A stretch of 64,000 nt of DNA from Cenococcum geophilum 1.58 (taxonomy: Eukaryota; Ascomycota; Dothideomycetes; Gloniales; Gloniaceae). Location of the stretch: the NCBI GenBank assembly GCA_001692895.1, contig KV748177.1, positions 5,990,130 through 6,054,129 on the forward strand, read 5' to 3'. The position numbers and the translations under genes are program-made. A model generated the notes under the pieces. It did no database searches. It was given only the letters and a program-made list of their open reading frames with translations, and was not told where the DNA came from. Shown here piece after piece: positions 34,261 to 48,183 of the stretch (position 1 is the stretch's first letter; every line of letters begins with the position of its first letter).

Positions 34261-34506
34261 TGTTAGCGACTCAGTCAATCGAGGCACGAGCACGACAAAA
34301 GGGACGCGCAAGCCTGTACGAATGGTAGTCTATAAACGAGGATCTAAAGCTAGAGAAAGGAAAGGAGAAGAAGAGCAGCGCCGCTCGATGTTTTATAAGA
34401 TCTTCGCGTCACATGACCGCAATATGCGGCAATCTGTGGCAACTTGCCAGTATAGAGGACTGCATAATTCTGCCAAGTTCTGCCAAGTTCTACCAGTGCC
34501 ATAATA
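34261..34506 (-). mobile_element. 3' LTR of truncated chromovirus A
   Basis: Read on the minus strand it begins TATTATGGCAC (from TGTTATGGC by RIP) and ends GACTGAGTCGCTAACA. A purine tract (AAAGGGGGGGGGG, the C-run at about 34,510-34,520 on the plus strand) lies just outside its start, which makes it a 3' LTR of the minus-strand element that follows. The same LTR family recurs at 59,732-59,992 and, more distantly, at 63,691-63,874. Confidence 0.75.
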
Positions 34507-37500
34507 TTACCCCCCCCCCTTTAGTAAAGCCTGCCCTTAGGCTTTATATATCCGTATTACTTCTATAAGGTGTTCTTATCCTTATATTCTTCTAGTAGCC
34601 TATTGTCTTTACTATGCTAGCGCTCTATTTACTTATCTAGGTATTTTAGGGGTCCTAATTTATTAGGGTAACGGCTATAAAATTCTTAAAGCTTATAGGG
34701 ACTACTAATAAAGTTCTATATAGGGTACTAGGTAGGATCTAGGTTATAGCCTTTCTAACTAACGCGGTATTTTAGCGTTCTCCTTACTAGTTTATAGGCC
34801 AGTATTTCTTTAATTTCCTATTTATCGTCGCCATTAACTTAAATTGGCAGGGGGGGGTTGTTCTTTTATCTGGGTAATAGGTTATCCATAGCATTCTATA
34901 GTTTATCCAGTAAGAAAATAGGGTAAACCTTTATTAAATCTAGGAGCTTTACCTTATATAAATTACCCCTCTTATTAAGGACCTTATATAGTCCTGCTAT
35001 TTAACAGTCTAGCTTATAGCTAGGTCGTTCCGTCTTTTAGTTCTTTATTATAACCTAGACCATATTACCTACGGTAAAGTTAGGCTTACGCCTATACTTA
35101 TTTATCTGCTATTTTATTAATTTTTAGGTCTTTTTTAGATTTGTATAGGCTACTATCTAGGCTTCTTTTAAGCGCTTAGCGTACTACTAGGCTTTTTTAT
35201 AAAATAGTCTTTTGTATACGGTTTAGGGTCCTTTTAGTCTTTTCCAGTTAAAGCTAGTATAGGGTAAGTAGCCTATTTCTAGTTAAATAGGGGCAAATCT
35301 AGTAGAGTTATAAGGTAGGGTCGCCTAGGTATAGTCTATAAAGGGTAATAGTTTAGCCTAGTTATCTTAGAAGTAGTTAATAAAGGGCCAGAGCCTTTAA
35401 TCTAGGTATTAGTTTATAATCTCCGTCTAACCGTCTATTTAGGGGTAATATACCATAGAAAGCTTTAGCTTAATGCCTAAAATCTAGGTAAACTTATTTT
35501 AGAAGGCTAATATAAACTACGGCCCGTAATTAAAGACGATAGTATTTAGTAGTCTATAAATTTAATAGACGTAGTGAATATATAGTTAAGCCGCCTTTTT
35601 AGTATTAATATTTTTATAATAGGGAATTAAGAACGGGCGCTTACTAAAGCGGTTAACTAAAATTATAACTATATCGTATCCATTACGGTTAAGAGGCAGT
35701 TTATAGAAATTTATAGAGATATACTACTAAGGACGTTCTAATATTAGAAGGAGTTTTAATAATCCTAGGGTCTTATTTTGTAGAATTATAAACCTATAGT
35801 AATTGCTGCAGTTCTATATATAATAGTTAATATCTATAACTATTCTGGGCTAGTAGTAACGGTCACTAATAATTTTATGGGTTTTATTTTTTTTAGGATA
35901 GGCTATAGAGACCTAGGTATATGCTTTAGCGATAAGTTAAGTCTATAAATTCTATTCCTTTACCACTGCTAGCCGTGCCTAATGCTTAAGTAGTCCATTT
36001 TCAAGGGACTATAGGCTAGTAGTGTCCTTCGCCTTTTTACGGTACTCTTATAAAGAAGGGGCCGTACGGTTTACCTATAGTAGTTTATTAATAAGGTTAA
36101 GTTCCGTAGAGTTAATAGGGCATATCTTAGCTTCTAAAGATTTTATACTTAGTTCTGCCCGTATCTAAGGGTTAAGGTACTTCAGTTATAGTGGTATCTA
36201 GCTCCGTAATAAGATCTTTACGGCTACCTATCCGTTTAGGTCCTATTTGCGTCTTATAAGTGCATCTACACAGTTAATAGCGCCTAGCCTATATATAATT
36301 AGGAAGTTAAACTAAGATAGGATATCCGCCTAGCGCGCCTACTAGGCCGTAAGGGCTTTTATTATTATATAATATTCTAAGGCCTTATAATCTAAAACTA
36401 CTTAAATAAGTTTAGGGGTCCCTTCTAGCTATACTCGCCAGTGCTAAAAGCTAGAGATAATAGCCAACATTTCTTTATTGTAGATGGGGTAGTTTAGCTT
36501 AGTATCTACTATAGTCTTTAAGTAGTAAGCAATAGGGTACCATTCTTTATCCGTTTGCTTCTAGGAATAAACGCTAGTAATAATACTATCTAAGGTATTA
36601 GTTTCTAGCATTAAGGGCCGTTTTGGGTTATAGTAGGTAAGTAAGGGAGTAAAGACCAGTCGTTTCTTAAGCTTATTAAAAGCCTGCCTATATGCGGTAT
36701 TAAAGTAAAAAGGCTGGTCCTTTATAGTTAGACAGCTAAGGGGCTAAGTAATCCTACTATAGTTCTTAATAAAGCGTTGGTAGAAGTTATAGAAGCCTCA
36801 GAATAACTATATCCCTTTTACGGTCCGTAACAGTTCCCACTAATTAATTACGGCCGTCTTTTCTAGGTCTACCTTAATTCCGTCTATACTAATAATAAAC
36901 CTTAGGTACTTTATACGCTTTACACTAAATTCTAACATCTTAATATTAGCCTAGAGGCTAGTCTTATAGAGCTGTTATAGGACCTTATAAATATACTCCT
37001 TATATTCCAACTTATTCTTAGAGTAAGTTATAATATTATCTAGATAGGCTATATAGAAGTTATTAAAGTAGTTAAAGAGTACGTTATTTATATATTGTTT
37101 GTACGTAGCCAGTCCGTTAATTAGTCTAAAAGGAAGCACTTTATACTTATATAATCCGTATTAAGTCTAAAATATAGTAAGATTTATAGATCTGGGGTTT
37201 ATTTTAATTTAGTGGAAAGCCTAACGGATATTAAGCTTTATATATACCTTAACTTTATTTATTTAGGCCAGTGTCTTATTAAGTAGGGGTAGTGGATAAT
37301 GGTCTTTACGGGTTATATTATTAAGCTTATAGTAGTTAATACAGAAATAAAGTCCTCTATTTAGCTTTTTTATAAAGAAAATAGAGGAGGTAAAAGGGGC
37401 CTAGCTAGGCTTAATAAACCCTTTTACTAGGTTATTAATAAGGTACTACTTAGTAGCCTATAGTTTAGCAATTAATTGTTTACGGAGGGGGGTATAGCTA

Positions 37501-38060
37501 AGGGTATTTTCCTTCTCTGGCTTAATCTCGATCTTATGGTTATATAATTAGTAAGGTAAAAGTATATTAGATACTGCCTTAAAGAATATATCTTTAAACT
37601 TTTAATACTAATAAGGTAGTTTCTATTCTACTAGCTCCTTATCTATAAGCTTACTTTCCTATCCACTAAGCTCGTTTTCCTTTTCCTTAATTATTCGATT
37701 AATTTCGTATAAGCTAGTAGTAAAGGTAACGGTGTTAGGTTAGACTAAGTTCTGGTAGAATCATGCAGCGCTAATATAGTAGATATTAACTAGTAGAAGG
37801 TATAGCTAGCGCCGTAAAAGTTATAGATTGTACTAGGGCACTACGGGCTGTTTTTAGAGTGCCTATAGTCTAATTTAAAGAGTTTCTAGCTTTATACCGC
37901 TTAGCTCGTGCCTTAATTTAATAAAAGCCTTAGTTAATAGCTAAGCACTAGTCTATAAGTTCCTTTAGCGTCTATATAGTAGTAAAAACTAGCAGTATAG
38001 CCCGTTGTAGGTCTAGGGTAAGCTTATTAAATAGGTCTAGTATTAGATCTTTCTAGGGAA
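34507..38060 (-). mobile_element. Truncated gypsy-type chromovirus A (internal region)
   Basis: Minus strand, from high to low coordinates. Gag-like text occurs at about 37,840-38,050 (LFNKLTLDLQRAILLVFTT, ARAKRYKARNSLN). The linker before reverse transcriptase follows (YNHKIEIKPEKENTLSYTPL). The reverse transcriptase itself is at about 37,390-36,950 (RGLYFCINYYKLNNITRKDH, YPLPLLNKTLA, VLPFRLINGLATY, IAYLDNIITYSKNKLE). RNase H and integrase areas are more decayed. A chromodomain sits near the end at about 34,690-34,830 with EFYSRYPNKLGPLKYLDK downstream. The active-site Asp-Asp of YLDD reads YLDN. Stops replace Gln and Trp. The 5' end and 5' LTR are missing; the gag side is joined to another gypsy fragment at about 38,060. 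Confidence 0.8.
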
Positions 38061-38505
38061 TTTAGGCCTAACTAGCTAGGTATAGAAAGCGGGGTAAAAC
38101 TAGGGCAGAGAAGTTATTAATAAAATATTAGTAGAAATTGGTAAATCCTATAAAGGCTCTTATATCCTTAACGTTCTTAAGTTCTTCCTAGTTTATAATT
38201 ACTTTAACCTTATTTAAGTCCATTTATATACTATTTATAAAAATAAGGTGTTTAAAGTATAGGACTTCTATTTTATAAAATTGGTATTTATTTATATCTA
38301 ATTATAGACTAGCTTCGCGTAGGGCTTATAAAACAAAATTAATATATTTCCAGTATTTAGTTAGGTTATTACAATATATTAGAATGTTATTAATATAAGT
38401 AGTATAGAAGATATCTAAGTAAGGACGTAGGGTGTTATTTATATAATGTTAAAATAAGCTTAGGATATTTATAAGCCCGAATAGTATTACTAAATACTTA
38501 AATAA
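38060..38505 (-). mobile_element. Fragment of a second gypsy reverse transcriptase (B)
   Basis: The minus strand reads YKLFKYLVILFGLINILSLF, then LRPYLDIFYTTYINNILIYC, LYFKHLIFINSI and NVKDIRAFIGFTNFY. This is the fingers-palm end of a gypsy reverse transcriptase of a family different from element A. It is only about 450 bp long and is cut on both sides. Confidence 0.7.
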
Positions 38506-40141
38506 TTTATACTGGCTTTACACTCTAGCGCGGCACGTAGTGTTCTCCTATAGGCCCCTATAGCTCTATATAGGCATTAGTTTTATAGCTTAGCTAATAG
38601 CTCTAGGAAGCTTTTTACTAGCACCTTACCGCCTAGCCCTAGGCCCCAGATCTAGGAGCCGTATAGCATTATTAGCCTTACTACTACTGTATATAGTAGG
38701 CATGTGTGTCTAAACAAGGGACCCTATATTAAGGCTAGGTTACTACTTGCCCTCTTTTTCGTTATAAAGTGGATAAGCTAGTATTTATCTAGTGCGAATT
38801 TGGCGCTGTGTCATTTTGCCTATATAATACACCTATTATACGCCTAGTTTAGCTTAGTGCAGTTTTCTATAGCTATATTTCCCTATATAATTAGGTTTAT
38901 ATTATCTATAAATCCTAGGGCGATTATATTCTAGCTATTATTATATATCTCTAGTAGTTTGGATATAAAGAAGAGGAGTAGTATTAGTAATAGGGGTAAG
39001 CCCTATAGGATACCTATAGGTGTTAGTATTAATTTACTTTCGTAGCCCTTAATTATAATTTTTATAGTACACCCCATTAGGAAGGCTTAGATAAACTTAA
39101 TTATCTAGTTTAATAGGCCCTTATTTTTTAGAATATATAGAAGTCTTTTATATAATATATTATAAAAGGCCCCGTTTAGATCTAGGCTTAGCATAAATAT
39201 AGTACATCCTAGGTAAGCTTGCCATACTACTTAAATACTAGAGGTTATTAGGGAGAGGGCTAAAAGGTTTAATTGTTTCTTTCTTGCACCCATTTATGTC
39301 TATAATAGTAGCTTTTATACTTCTGCCGCTTCTTAAATATATTCTATAACTATCTTTTTTAGGAGCTTTCCTAGGGTATTCTCTAAGGTAATTAGACGAT
39401 AGCTTCTTAAAAGGGAGTGGTCTTTCTTCTTTACTTTTTATAAGATAACCATAGTTATTACTTTAAGGTATTTAGGTAATTCGCCTTTCTAAAGGCAGGT
39501 AGTTACAGCGTTAGTAAGTAGTATTACTACCGCTTCTACCGCGGCTTTAATTACCTTATTTAGAATCTTATCTAGCCCTAGCGCTTTACTAGTAGGGAGC
39601 TTTTATATAGCGTCCTTTATTTCTTTTGCTAATAGTATATAGCTTATCTCAATTAGTAAGGGGTAGGGTTAGCTACTAATGTTCTATAGGTCCGCTTAGC
39701 CCATGCCTAGGAAGAACCTCTCTGCTAGTATTTTAATTTTTTCCTTATTATTATTTGTGTACTAGTCCCGTTCTATTTAGTAGAGCGTAGGTAGATAAGG
39801 GTCTTCTAGCGTCTCTTTAGCGGCTTACTTACTCTACTTTAATATGCGCTAGAGCGCCTAATTATATAGTTTAGTAGGGTCTAAGGGAATTTCTTTTAGG
39901 AATTGGCGCTAGTTATTTCTGCCCTCTTCTTATATTATCTTCTTAAGCCTATTCTTTAGGGCCTTATAGCTCTATTAGTAGTACGCTTCGCCTATTATAC
40001 TATACTATCGTCTTACCCTTTTTGCTCCTGTAAGTAGCTAGGCCGCCTTTAGTAACTATTTATAGTAGGTGTGTTTACTAAGTTAGGCTTTTAGGTAGTA
40101 TTCTTCTAAGCAGTTGCTTATAATTGTTTAAATATCCTCTA
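38505..40141 (-). mobile_element. Tad1-like LINE, reverse-transcriptase half (3' part)
   Basis: The minus strand reads LSLDLNGAFYNILYKRLLYI, LTPIGIL*GLPLLLILLLFF (from a PQGSPLSPILFLFF-type motif) and IALGFIDNINLIIGN-like text, where FVDD has become FIDN. After a deletion come VVVRLIMLYGS and AIGAYRRTLRAALEC. The motifs and their order are those of fungal Tad1-clade non-LTR retrotransposons. It was continuous with 48,184-50,070 before the gypsy element at 40,142-48,178 inserted. The 3' end stops at the junction with gypsy fragment B. Confidence 0.75.
40137..40141. repeat. Target-site duplication CTCTA (left)
   Basis: Matches 48,179-48,183 exactly, on the other side of the gypsy element. Confidence 0.85.
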
Positions 40142-40568
40142 TATAACGGAACCTTGTAGCAGGAACTACGATGGGTTCTGTTAATGGGCTAGGTGTATAG
40201 GAAATGCAAAGACAGTAGTCAACAACGTAATAACAATTGGTGGAGTGGTTGCCTAACAGATTAACTCTAATTGTGTTCTAAGAATTACTATAAGGAAAGA
40301 ACTATCTAGATAGGGACTAAGGGTCCTTAAATACACAACCGTATTCCTATAAAATCCTTCTTATATATAATGTACGTCTTATCTATATTAAACGTGACGT
40401 CCCTTACGTTTAATACAGCCAACACATTCAACCATTATGTAACTCGCTTACCATTCTTTATTATATAGTTCTATGGGTTCTATCCTAGTCCGTACCTATA
40501 TTAACTAACTAGCTTCTTTTAACTCTTCTCTAAGTAGTCGTAATATCGTACTTAAAGCGTCCGTAACA
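40142..40568 (-). repeat. 3' LTR (427 bp) of the 8-kb gypsy element
   Basis: Ends TATAACGGAACC and GTCCGTAACA on the plus strand. The inverted TGTTACGG / CCGTAACA ends are the LTR termini, partly changed by RIP. Confidence 0.88.
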
Positions 40569-43500
40569 CTATCTCCCTCCTCTCTATCTTTGTCCTTAAA
40601 GATACCTAGTATCTCCAGGTCGTTTACTAGAGGTATAATATCCGTCTAATTAATTTGGTTAACATTATTGCTTATTATACCTAAAGCAATTTCTTCTCTC
40701 TTTTAGGTTAAGCGTTGCCTTTATACCGTTTCCTTAATACTATTACTAGGTAAAGTAATAGCGATTCCTTACTCTCGTTATACGAAAGAGGGGTTAAGTT
40801 ATATTACGATCGCGAGTCCCTTTAGTTACTAACCTTCCTCTTATTCTAAATACACTCGCGCTAATATACGTTCATTATATAACGTTTATTCTACGTCTAA
40901 TGTTAAGTATACGCACCCTATTACTCTTAATAGTTTTTAAGTTCCCTAAGTAATTTATTATAGGGTCTTATGTTTAATCTGCTACTATAAAGCTTAATAG
41001 TAAGCTAGCCTCTACGCTGCTTAAGGTTTAACGTGTCTTAAAAGAATCCGCATATATCCTTAAAGCTCAGCGTTTAGCTTACGCTTATCTTCAGCATTTA
41101 AAACATATCTGTAAGAAAGTCCGTTTAAAGGAGTAAAAACTTATTTAATAAGGTCTTTAGGAACTAGGTAATAAAAGAACTAACTCTTCTTCTATAGTAA
41201 AGGAAATAACTCTAAGTAGTTTGGTAGTTACTCTTCCTAGGTCCCCCTTAGGTAACTTATTCTTTAACAATCCTTCTTTATTAATATTACCTAACCTATT
41301 TTCTTCCGATACTCCTATACCTTTCCTATAGTATTCTTTAAATTTTCTAGTAGCTCCTAGGTAGTCTTAGTATAGCCTATCCACTTAACCTTATACTATA
41401 TCTTATTGTCGATATCCTTATGACTAACAATCTTTAAAACTTGCCATTTATTTTCTTCCTACCCTCTATACGTGTCTGCCTTATAAACTAGTGGCTTAAC
41501 GTTCCTATATGCTAGTTCTAGTATTGTGATATACTATATAGGGTAGATCTTTATTCTAGCTGGTAGGTTTAACTTAAATATAACTAGTAAAATCCTCTAT
41601 ATAATTTTAAAAGGTCTTAGTTTAACATAGTCCAACTTCTTGCTTAGTTATTAACTTTTAAAATTTTTATATAGTAGCCATACTTTATCTCCCTCCTTAA
41701 GATCTAGTCCCTTAGATCTCTTAGCATTATAGTACTTTTTCATTCTTTACTATACTGCCTTAGCTATTTCCGTAAGGTTTATATAAAGATTTATTAAAGT
41801 CTCCATTCTTTACTTAGCTTTACTACTCGTTTTCTTTACTTAATATAGCAATAATAATGTTCTTAGCTTATATCCGTAATTCGCCTTAAATAGTAATATA
41901 CCTATTCCTTCTTGTGGTGTTATATTATATATAAACTATATAATTAGTAATAGCGATACCCAATTATTCTGTGCGTAATTAATATAATGCCTTAGATACT
42001 GCTCTAGTATCTAGTTTAGTCTTTCCGTTTAACCGTCTATCTGCGGATAATATATAGTAGAAGTTACTACTTAAACTCCTTACTCCACCAAAAATACCTC
42101 CTAAAATACTGCTATAAATCTTAGATCTTTATCTAATATGATTTTACTTAGTACTCTATATCTTGCGAATACTTCTTTAATATAGATTCTAACAATATCT
42201 TCCGCTAAGATTTCTTCTATACAGGCTATAAAGTATCCCCACTTCGTAAGCTTATCTACTATCACTAAGATTACGTTATAATCCTATCTAGTAATAGGAT
42301 CTCTTAACTTTAGTAACTTAATAATAAAGTCCTATAATATAACCTCCTATAGTCTCTCTAGTGTTTTAATAGGTTATAGCCCTCCATATAGCTTATACCT
42401 TATTAGTTTATTCCTTTAGCAATCTAAACACTCTTTAGTAACTCTTCTAGCTATCCTCTAAATTCCGTTAATAATATATTCCTTCTAGAGTCTTAATACT
42501 AAGCCTATAGCTCTATTATGTCCTTAAGTTAGTCCCTTATAGAAGTCCTCTATAAACTGCTCTGCTATACTTTTTAGGATATACTTCGCTTCTCGATTTT
42601 CGTATATATTTAACTATAGATCTTCTAGCTGTTCTTCTAGAATTCTTTATACCTAAAAGCTTTCTAGTATTTTATAGACTTTTCTTAACTTATCCTCTTA
42701 AGTTACTATAATTTTTGGATAATTGTACCTAATTAGTCTATCTATATCTTTTTACAGTAAAGCCCCTAATAGCTTATCGTTATTTTGTAGTTTAGCCTTT
42801 TAACTTAATATATTGGCTTACGTATTATCTATACCCTTAGTATACTAAATCTTAAAATAATATTCCGTAAGCATCTCTGCCTATCTAACCTATCTTTAAT
42901 TAAGTTCCTTTATTATTAGGAATCCTATTAGGTTTTTATAATCCATTTTAACTATAAATAGTTTTTCTATACCTTATAAGAATGCTCTCTATTTCTTTAG
43001 TACTATAACTATACCTAACAACTCTTTATTATAGATGTCATAGTTTAACTTTAGTAGTATTATCTTCTAACTATAATATACTACTAGATGCCATTTATCT
43101 AGATGCTTTTATATAAAATATACTCCTAGTATAAAGTCTAATATATCTATTTCTACAACCGTCTCTAGTCCTAGTTAATAAATCTTAAGAACTGGCTCCT
43201 AGGTAAACAACTCTTTAACTTTCTTAAAAAGTTCTCGCTATTCCTCTCCCCATACCCATAGTTCTTCTTTCTTCGTTAATTATATAAATAGTTCGGTATC
43301 CTTTAACTATTGCGCTATAAACCTTTTATAGTAATTACAAAACCCTAAAAATAATCTTAACTATATAACGTTCTCTAGTTCTTACCAATTTACTATAGCC
43401 TTAATTTTCTTTAGATCTATGCTAAGTTGGCCTAGTTTAATAATAAATTTAACAAAATCGGTCTTCCTGGTAAAGAACTTACATTTCTTAATTACTACTA

Positions 43501-46500
43501 GCATTTATTCTTCCTATAGTCTCTTTAAAACCCATTTAACGTATTCTCTATGCTCTTCCTTATTTATTAAGTAGATAATAATATCGTTAAGATATACCAT
43601 AATAAATTTATCTAAATATTCTCCTAACATATTATTAATACGCTTTTAAAACGTTGCTAGTGCGTTTATAAGCCTAAATTATATAACTAATAGTTTATAT
43701 AGTTCTTTCTTTAACCTAAAGGCTGCCTTTTATTTATTGCCTTTCTTAATCCTAATCTAATGGTACGCCTATCTTAGATCTATCTTCGTAAAGATTTACG
43801 CATTACCTATCCTATCTTAGATCTCGCTAATTAAGGGTAAAGGATACCTATCCTTTCTAGTGATACTATTTAACTATCTATAGTCAATATATAGCCTTAG
43901 TTTACCATTCTTTTTTAGTATAAATAGTACTAGATAACCCGCTAATAACTATAATAGTCTAATATATCCCTTTCGTAAGTTTTCTTAGACAAACTCTTTT
44001 AATACTCTACCTTCTTCTTCGGTAAGCTTATAGATTGGAAAGAACCTTAAACTTATTCCTAGTTCTAATTCTATTTCATAATCCCACGCTATATACTCTA
44101 ACAGTTTTTTGCTTTTAGGTAACCATAGTTTCTTGCCATATTTATAGTATCTTTTTAATATATAGCTTAGCCCTTTTTCCGTTTCTTCATAGGTCGCTCC
44201 TACTTAATATTATACCAACTTAGTTTATTATTGCATCTTGCGTTATTATATATCTCTAATATCGACCTAACCTATAACCCAATTAATCTTTAGATTATAT
44301 TCCTGTAACTAAGGCATTCCTAATACTGCCTCATTATTCCCCAATAGTAATATATCGAAAGACACTTTAACTTATCTTCCTTTAATGGTTAGCTAAATAG
44401 GTCTTATTTTAAGGTTAATAATACCTCCTCCATAGGCTATCAGATCCCCTAAAATTATTACTAATAGGTAAGAACATTCCTTCTATCTATATGGTAACCC
44501 CATTCTTTTAACTGCTACTAGCGAGATATAGTTTCTCGTTACTCCACTATCTATTAATACCTTAAACTATTAATCTTGCTATTTAACTCGTAAATTTAGG
44601 TATTGTCCTTAAATTCCTTTAAGGGTTTAAGGCTCTACCACTAGCTCCCTCTGGTCCTATGGGCCTCTACTTTTCCTAACTACTGGCTACTAAATCCCGT
44701 TTATACTTAGTCCAACTTAGGCTAATACTTAGTTCGTTTTTTATCTTTAATATACCATAAATAGGTATTCTCCAGACATTCCCACCATTATTATCCATCT
44801 AGGCATTCTTCTATAAGGAATTTCCCTAGCTAAAGTATTAAGTCCCCTTATTCTTAAACTTCTACTAAATGCTAACTATATATATACTTAACGTTTTAAT
44901 ACTTCGCCTTGTCCGTTATCTAATACATCCTTATTAAATACTTTTAATTTTTATCTTTTGGCGCTCTATATATATTACACGCATTATCTACGCATACTAT
45001 CCATAATAGTATATAATATGCTTAATATCTTAGGTTAACTCTCGGTTCGTTTTTGTCCTGGAGTTTAAATCTTTCTTATATTAATTTAAGCGTTACAACT
45101 TTATTCGCGGGTACTAAGATTCGCCTTTTACTTCTCTAGTCCTCTAATTACTTCTCTAGATCTTTTAATATTATAATTAAGGCCCCCTTAATATAAGTTA
45201 TAGCCTTCTCTATAATCGGGTAGTCTTAGACAACTTTTTTGTTCAGCTACATATAGAAATCCTCCCACTCATTATTATATCGTTACCTATACTACTTTTA
45301 GTATAGCTGCTTAAGTATATACGGCTCGTTCGTAAGGAAATATCTCTTTATTACTGCGTCGTAATAGCCTTTAGTATATCGTTCTTTAAACCTAGTAGGA
45401 ATCCCTAGATCCTCTTCCTGTTTTAGTTTAATAAGCCACTTAGCTCTTAGTATGCCTATTCTAGGTCTATTAGTAATCCTTCGTACTAGTGCTCTGTCCC
45501 TTATACGTCCTAATATGCTAAATCCCTTATCTAGTTTCTATTCTTGCCATAAGGTAATTCTTATCCTAAATTCCTCTATAGTTTCCTTTACGTCGCGTCT
45601 TACAAGTAGATCCTTAAAGTCTTCATGCTTCTTAATCTTAGTATTAACTTTTCAATCTTTAGGCCGAATACTATATTCCCCTAGTAAGTCTTCTAGGTCT
45701 ATATATCTATCTCCCAGTCTAATTACTATTTACGCTGCAGATTCCCGGATCTATAAGGAAGCTCCTTACCTCTTACTTATAGATGTTTTAATTTATACTC
45801 CAAATTCTTAACCCCTTAGATTCTTTAATCCTAAGCTTGCTTCCAACTTAAGCTTAGCTCCAGCCTTAGTTTAACTAGGCTTTACTAGTGTCCTTATCTT
45901 ATCTTAAGAGTCCTAGATCTTACTCATCTCTTCTTAAAAGTCTTATGCCGTTAGGAATTCTTATCCCAAGCTTATTCATATATCTTTAAACTAAGCTACT
46001 ACTCTACTCCATCGGTTTCTATCCGTTGTAGGTCTTTAAGCTTACCTCATCTCGTCTTAAGAATCTTAGTCGTCTCTCATCTCATTATAAAAATCTTAAG
46101 CCTTTAGCCTTTTACCTTTATCAAGTAGTGAGCTAGCACTAGCAGTTATCTGCTTACTTAATCGTCCTTAAATATTACTCCTTCCGTCTCGTAAAGCAAT
46201 AGACGCCATATCTAACGGTGTTATAATACCCATTACTAAACCTTGCTCTGTAGCGGTCTCAGTCTCTACTTCTATTACGTTATTAAGGTTTAGATACCCC
46301 CAGTTAGTTCCTTTACTATCCTTATTACTATTAATTAATAAGTACTCTAACTCTATTATTATTATTACTAATTATTATCCGCACGTTACTGTAATATCTT
46401 AATCTAGCTTATAGAGTCAATCTTATTCTTTATCTAACTCTTTAGTTCCTCTAAGTCCTTTTAACTCTAGCTCTTATGGCCAATAGCTTACACCATACTT

Positions 46501-47751
46501 AGCGTTTTTATAAATTTGGTATGCGTTATTGTAACAAAACGCAAAACTTTTAATTAAACACTCTTTTGTTCCTCGCAGTACACTATCGTCCCTCTATATA
46601 TATATGTCACATACTATTAGTCTAGTTCCCTTTATTACATAGTAACTCTAACCATCTTTATAATCCCTTATAAAGTGACCCTATTTTCCGCAATTTATAT
46701 AAGCTCTATTTCTAAACCATTAACTTTGTTATAGAGTCCGCCTAAACGTCTTCTGCTATTAAAATCCCTAGTTTAGCCTCTGCTCTTTAGTCCTATAATC
46801 ACTAAATCCTTAACCTCTAGGTTTCTATAATTTCTTACTCCCTTTCTTATAGGCTTCTTAAGTACTACTTAGGTCCATTAGCTCTACGCTATACCATAGT
46901 TTCTAACTTAGCTTTAGTTATTACGTACTCTACGTCTTATATAACTATGGAACTCTATCCTAGCCTCTCTTAGCCTATTCCCTTTAGAAGATCCTATTAT
47001 TAATCTTAATCGCTTAATCTATTAATTCCCTTAGGGTGTCCGCATCTTCCATCAGAATAATTACGTCCTAGACTTTAGCCTTAAGTCCTTGTTTATACTA
47101 TACCATAAGCGCCTTATTATTCTATTCGACCTATATTATAAGTATTTAAAACTATATTATATACTTAATTACTAAAGTTTACTGTGTTAGGTCCTAAAGC
47201 TTTTTCTTTACTATAGTTGTTGCTTCCGGGTCTCCAAATATCTATATTAATCGTTCCGCGAATCCTACCTAGTTAGAAAACACAAATCGTACTTCTTAAT
47301 TTGTAGTAGTTATTCCATTAGTCTATATTTCTATTAAGTAGGGTTTAAACCATTTAAGTGCCTAACCTATTAGGAATAGTCCTATATAGGCTATCTAATC
47401 CATTGTCATGGCTAACTTAGCCCCTTCTTGCATGACTTTAAAATGCATTTATATCAGAAATCCTTTAAGCTTTAATCTCTCTCCTAAAAATCGTTTAATT
47501 GATGGTAACTTAACCTTTACTACTCCAATTCCATTAAGTTTGTTTTTAAGTACCGTATTATTTTCTATTAATTAATCCACTATTTCTTATAATTATCCTA
47601 CCGTCACAGGTTGTTGCGAGTTAGTGTTTACTATACTAGTGTCACCTCTTAACCTTAAAGTAGTTACCGCCGTTAATAGCGTTATAGTAGCTGCTTTTGG
47701 TGGCATGTTATTCACCTTTCTATATTTAATACCATAACTAGGTAGTAATTG

Positions 47752-48178
47752 TATAACAAAACCTTATAGCAGGAACTACAATAGGTTCTGTTAATAGGCT
47801 AGGTATATAGGAAATACAAAGACAGTAGTNAACAACGTAATAACAANTAGTNGAGTGGTTGCCNAATAGATTAACTCNAATTATNTTCTAANAATNACTA
47901 CAANGAANGAACTATCTAGGTAGGGACTAAGGGTCCTTAAATACACAACCGTACTCCTATAAAATCCTTCTTGTACGTAATATACGTCTTATTTATATTA
48001 AACGTGACGTCCCTTACGTTTAATACAGCCAACACGTTTAACTATCATGTGACTTACTTACTATTCTTCGTCATATAGTTCCACGGGTTCCATCCTAGTC
48101 CGTGCCTATATCAACCAACTAGCTTCTTCCGACTCTTCTCCAAGTAGTCATAACATCGTACTTAAAGCGTCCGTAACA
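47752..48178 (-). repeat. 5' LTR (427 bp) of the 8-kb gypsy element
   Basis: Same length and termini as 40,142-40,568. It contains about a dozen N between 47,830 and 47,910, mostly where the two LTRs could differ, so assembly is uncertain here. Confidence 0.88.
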
Positions 48179-48183
48179 CTCTA
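48179..48183. repeat. Target-site duplication CTCTA (right)
   Basis: Exact partner of 40,137-40,141. Confidence 0.85.

Larger units (their letters stand above)
40142..48178 (-). mobile_element. Complete 8,037-bp gypsy-type chromovirus (RIP-killed)
   Basis: Two 427-bp LTRs and a perfect 5-bp target duplication (CTCTA) delimit it. It lies on the minus strand: a purine tract (complement of 40,569-40,590, ctatctccctcctctctatc) abuts the 3' LTR. Gag, near 46,620-46,720, has a zinc-knuckle relic, NCGK*GHFIRDYKD, preceded by RAYI where the first Cys was. The reverse transcriptase is at about 43,960-43,300 ([47 protein letters not shown]); its YLDD is YLND. Integrase lies at about 42,400-41,800, and a chromodomain is at about 41,460-41,330 (YKVKWIGYTKTT, ELLENLKNTIG). 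All frames carry RIP stops, so it is inactive. It sits inside the LINE, so it is younger than the LINE. Confidence 0.88.
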
